Assembly: GCA_963785755.1 (NCBI GenBank) | Contig: CAWAXG010000047.1 | Location: 62,001-126,000, forward strand | Direction: 5' to 3' | Origin: JACCXG01 sp963785755 | GTDB taxonomy: Bacteria > Acidobacteriota > Vicinamibacteria > Vicinamibacterales > 2-12-FULL-66-21 | Length of the DNA: 64,000 nucleotides | Part shown: in pieces, positions 62,684 to 64,000 of the stretch | Layout: every line of letters begins with the position of its first letter | Numbering within the stretch: the first letter of the stretch is position 1 | The notes under the pieces: generated by a model | Database searches by the model: none | The model's input: only the letters and a program-made list of their open reading frames with translations | Told to the model about the DNA's origin: nothing | Position numbers and translations under genes: made by a program

Positions 62684-62714
62684 ATACGTATGATAGCATG
62701 CCATTCATACGTAT
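62684..62714. promoter_or_regulatory. Toxin-antitoxin operator: two ATACGTAT palindromes
   Basis: ATACGTATGA (62684-62693) and TCATACGTAT (62705-62714) form a perfect 10-bp inverted repeat, and each core ATACGTAT is itself palindromic. Half-sites are 21-23 bp apart, fitting two ribbon-helix-helix dimers on one face of DNA. It abuts the antitoxin ATG. Confidence 0.75.
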
Positions 62715-62786
62715 CGACGTCGGAGGTTACTTCGTCGGCGTGATGCTCGTCAAGGTGTACCGTCAGTTCGGGCGGTGACGAGATTT

Positions 62787-63176
62787 TCAGGTCGCGGTGA
62801 CCTGAAGGCGATCGCCGGGACGCGTGTCGCTGCGTTCGAGGGCGCCGGCCGGCAGCTCGATGACCGCGAACGCGCGCCAGGCGCCGGCAATCCGTCTGGG
62901 CTGCACGTCGGGACGCACCTTGAGCACGACGCCCTCTTTCGAGACCAGCGCCACGTCGATCGCAAAGCGCATGGTAAAGGTGTGAATGGCGCTGCTCGGC
63001 GCGATGATCAGCGCGCTGCCGTCCTCCAGCCCGTCGCGCCCGAGCAGGCCCCGGCGGCGGCTGGCCGAATCGAAGGCGGTCAGCAGCGTGCGCGCCACCG
63101 TCCGGTTGTTGCGCGTGTTCGTGAGCGCACAGGGCGGCGCACCCGGTCGCAGGAGGGGCCCCAGGAAGGACTTCAT
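62787..63176 (-). CDS. DUF192-family protein
   Basis: 129 residues from ATG 63176. DUF192 blocks are ALIIAPSSAIHTFTMRFAID, VALVSKEGVVLKV and RIAGAWRAFAVIELPAGALE followed by PGDRL. A small beta-barrel family of unknown function, often exported in other bacteria; here no signal peptide is seen. A 5' fragment of a homologous gene lies at 61919-61980. Confidence 0.82.
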   Translation of the reverse strand: MKSFLGPLLRPGAPPCALTNTRNNRTVARTLLTAFDSASRRRGLLGRDGLEDGSALIIAPSSAIHTFTMRFAIDVALVSKEGVVLKVRPDVQPRRIAGAWRAFAVIELPAGALERSDTRPGDRLQVTAT

Positions 63177-63192
63177 GAGGAGCAGGCTGCTG

Positions 63193-63303
63193 GAAAACGC
63201 AGCCTGAGATAACTCCCAATTCCCAACTCCCAACTGCCAAAGGATTCCCGGTCGATCGGCGGAGAGATGTTGGGAGTTGGGAGTTGGAGGTTGGGAGTTG
63301 ACA
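63193..63303. repeat. Dispersed AACTCCCAA inverted-repeat element, copy C
   Basis: Left arm AACTCCCAATTCCC, AACTCCCAACTGCCAA (63211-63240), core AGGATTCCCGGTCGATCGG, right arm TTGGGAGTTGGGAGTTGG...TTGGGAGTTGAC (to 63302). Preceded by TGGAAAACGCAGCC, which with an upstream AGGCTGC also forms a small hairpin. Same orientation as copy B. Confidence 0.75.
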
Positions 63304-63329
63304 TCTTCCGCTCTCTCTCTGATGACAAG

Positions 63330-64000
63330 CTATTGCGCGCCCGGTGGCAGGAGGTACAGCGTCATCGCGAAGATGAAGTAGACCATCAGGACGAGCACGC
63401 CGATGAACCACGCGGATCGGCCGTTGGTGGCCACCATCGAGGCAGTCAGCGTCGCGATGAGCATCATCATCACCGCACCGGGCCACAATCGCAGATCCAT
63501 CGGCCTCGGGCCGAGCACATAGCTGAGCAGCACGAGCACCGGGGCCACGAACAGCGCGATCTGCGAGGCGCTCCCGAGCGCGATGCTCACGCTCAGATCG
63601 AGCCGATTCTTGCGCGCGCCGGAGAACGCCGACAACATCTCGGCGGCGCCGCCCACCAACGCGACCACGATGAAACCGACGAACGCGGGCGTCATCCCGA
63701 ATGTCTCGGCCGCTTGTTGCACCGATTCGACGAACACCTCGCTCACCAGCGCCACCAGCACCGTGACCCCGGCCAGCGTGGCGAGCGCCACGCCCATCGG
63801 CAATGGCGTCTCGTCGCCGTGGCCGTGCTCCGCGGCGGCGAACAACTCCTTATGGGTCTTGAGCGAGAACAGCAGGCCGAGCGCGTACGCAGAGATCAGC
63901 AACCCGGACAACCCGAGGCTCAACTGATGCGTGAACTCGGTCGGCCCGCCATCCGCCTGTGAGACCGCGGACGGAATCAACAACGCGATCGTGGCCAGGA
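63330..64000 (-). CDS. Cation/proton exchanger of the CaCA family (Cax-like; 5' end off the right edge)
   Basis: The frame runs from the stop at 63330 to the window edge without interruption, about 223 codons. Alpha-repeat 2 is clear: FVGFIVVALVGGAAEMLSAF with the conserved Glu, then SIALGSASQIALFVAPVLV. Also visible are six helices and an acidic/His loop (EHGHGDETPLP) typical of Cax proteins. It would move calcium out of the cytoplasm in exchange for protons. The N-terminal alpha-repeat 1 lies beyond the edge. Confidence 0.88.
   Translation of the reverse strand, partial: LATIALLIPSAVSQADGGPTEFTHQLSLGLSGLLISAYALGLLFSLKTHKELFAAAEHGHGDETPLPMGVALATLAGVTVLVALVSEVFVESVQQAAETFGMTPAFVGFIVVALVGGAAEMLSAFSGARKNRLDLSVSIALGSASQIALFVAPVLVLLSYVLGPRPMDLRLWPGAVMMMLIATLTASMVATNGRSAWFIGVLVLMVYFIFAMTLYLLPPGAQ

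Noticed and set aside
62671..63486. 271-codon minus-strand frame across the DUF192 gene and repeat copy C
   Set aside because: Runs through the repeat element and in a different frame from the recognised DUF192 protein.

Overview
The window is high-GC bacterial DNA and most likely comes from an acidobacterium, near the Vicinamibacteria or Solibacter-type lineages. The lineage markers are two ADOP-type MacB-like permeases, an Oar-like TonB receptor with an N-terminal carboxypeptidase-regulatory-like domain, a Ser/Thr kinase-PD40 protein next to an ECF sigma factor, and several secreted proteins with BNR, CARDB or META domains. This placement is inference from gene families; there is no rRNA here. 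The only RNA gene seen is one tRNA-Gln(CTG).

Layout. 1-2033: an ADOP permease cut by the left edge. 2210-6550: a tightly coupled minus-strand operon for an apparent polyprenyl-linked sugar or lipid pathway (UppS-like prenyltransferase, deacetylase-methyltransferase fusion, GT2 glycosyltransferase, SMR-type flippase-like protein, APH-like kinase). 6775-11131: GH16 glucanase, DUF1801 protein, 3-hydroxyacyl-CoA dehydrogenase, SDR-SRPBCC fusion and a VOC protein. 11.1-26 kb: a gene-poor, damaged stretch with the tRNA, a frameshifted permease, an IS110-like remnant, two secreted proteins, an integrase remnant beside a tRNA-like fragment, a Ser/Thr kinase and a sigma factor both broken in several places, and a vanadium haloperoxidase-like protein. 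26.7-34.4 kb: FtsH, then a minus-strand clock-like operon kaiC-kaiB-kaiB-hybrid histidine kinase, then a YtxH protein and a PP2C phosphatase on the plus strand. 34.5-45.7 kb: a frameshifted TonB receptor, a membrane hybrid kinase, a META-MliC protein, a HAD phosphatase-ATPase fusion carrying a 9-bp tandem repeat, a Ca2+/H+ antiporter, an N,N-dimethylformamidase-like protein and a DUF1579 protein. 46-50.9 kb: an overlapping operon of Omp85-like protein, small exported protein, NtrY-like kinase and NtrX-like regulator. 51.3-57.6 kb: unknown proteins and three sigma-54 activator-type genes, one with an altered GAFTGA loop and one without its AAA+ core. 58.1-64 kb: a large subtilase with CARDB repeats, a PIN toxin-antitoxin pair with a palindromic operator, a DUF192 protein and a second cation/proton exchanger cut by the right edge.

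How the genes work together. The best-supported units are the prenyl/glycosyl operon (ATGA overlaps and gaps of a few bases), the KaiC/KaiB/kinase operon (ATGA overlap and gaps of 4-7 bases) and the Omp85-NtrYX-like operon (three overlaps). No kaiA is visible, and the KaiC ends without the long C-terminal tail that KaiA binds in cyanobacteria.

Caution. At least eight genes carry frame breaks, most of them single-base, spread over the window. Flanking genes are intact, so draft-assembly indels are as likely as real decay for the single breaks. The 19.6-25 kb region is different: breaks are dense there and sit next to mobile-element remnants.
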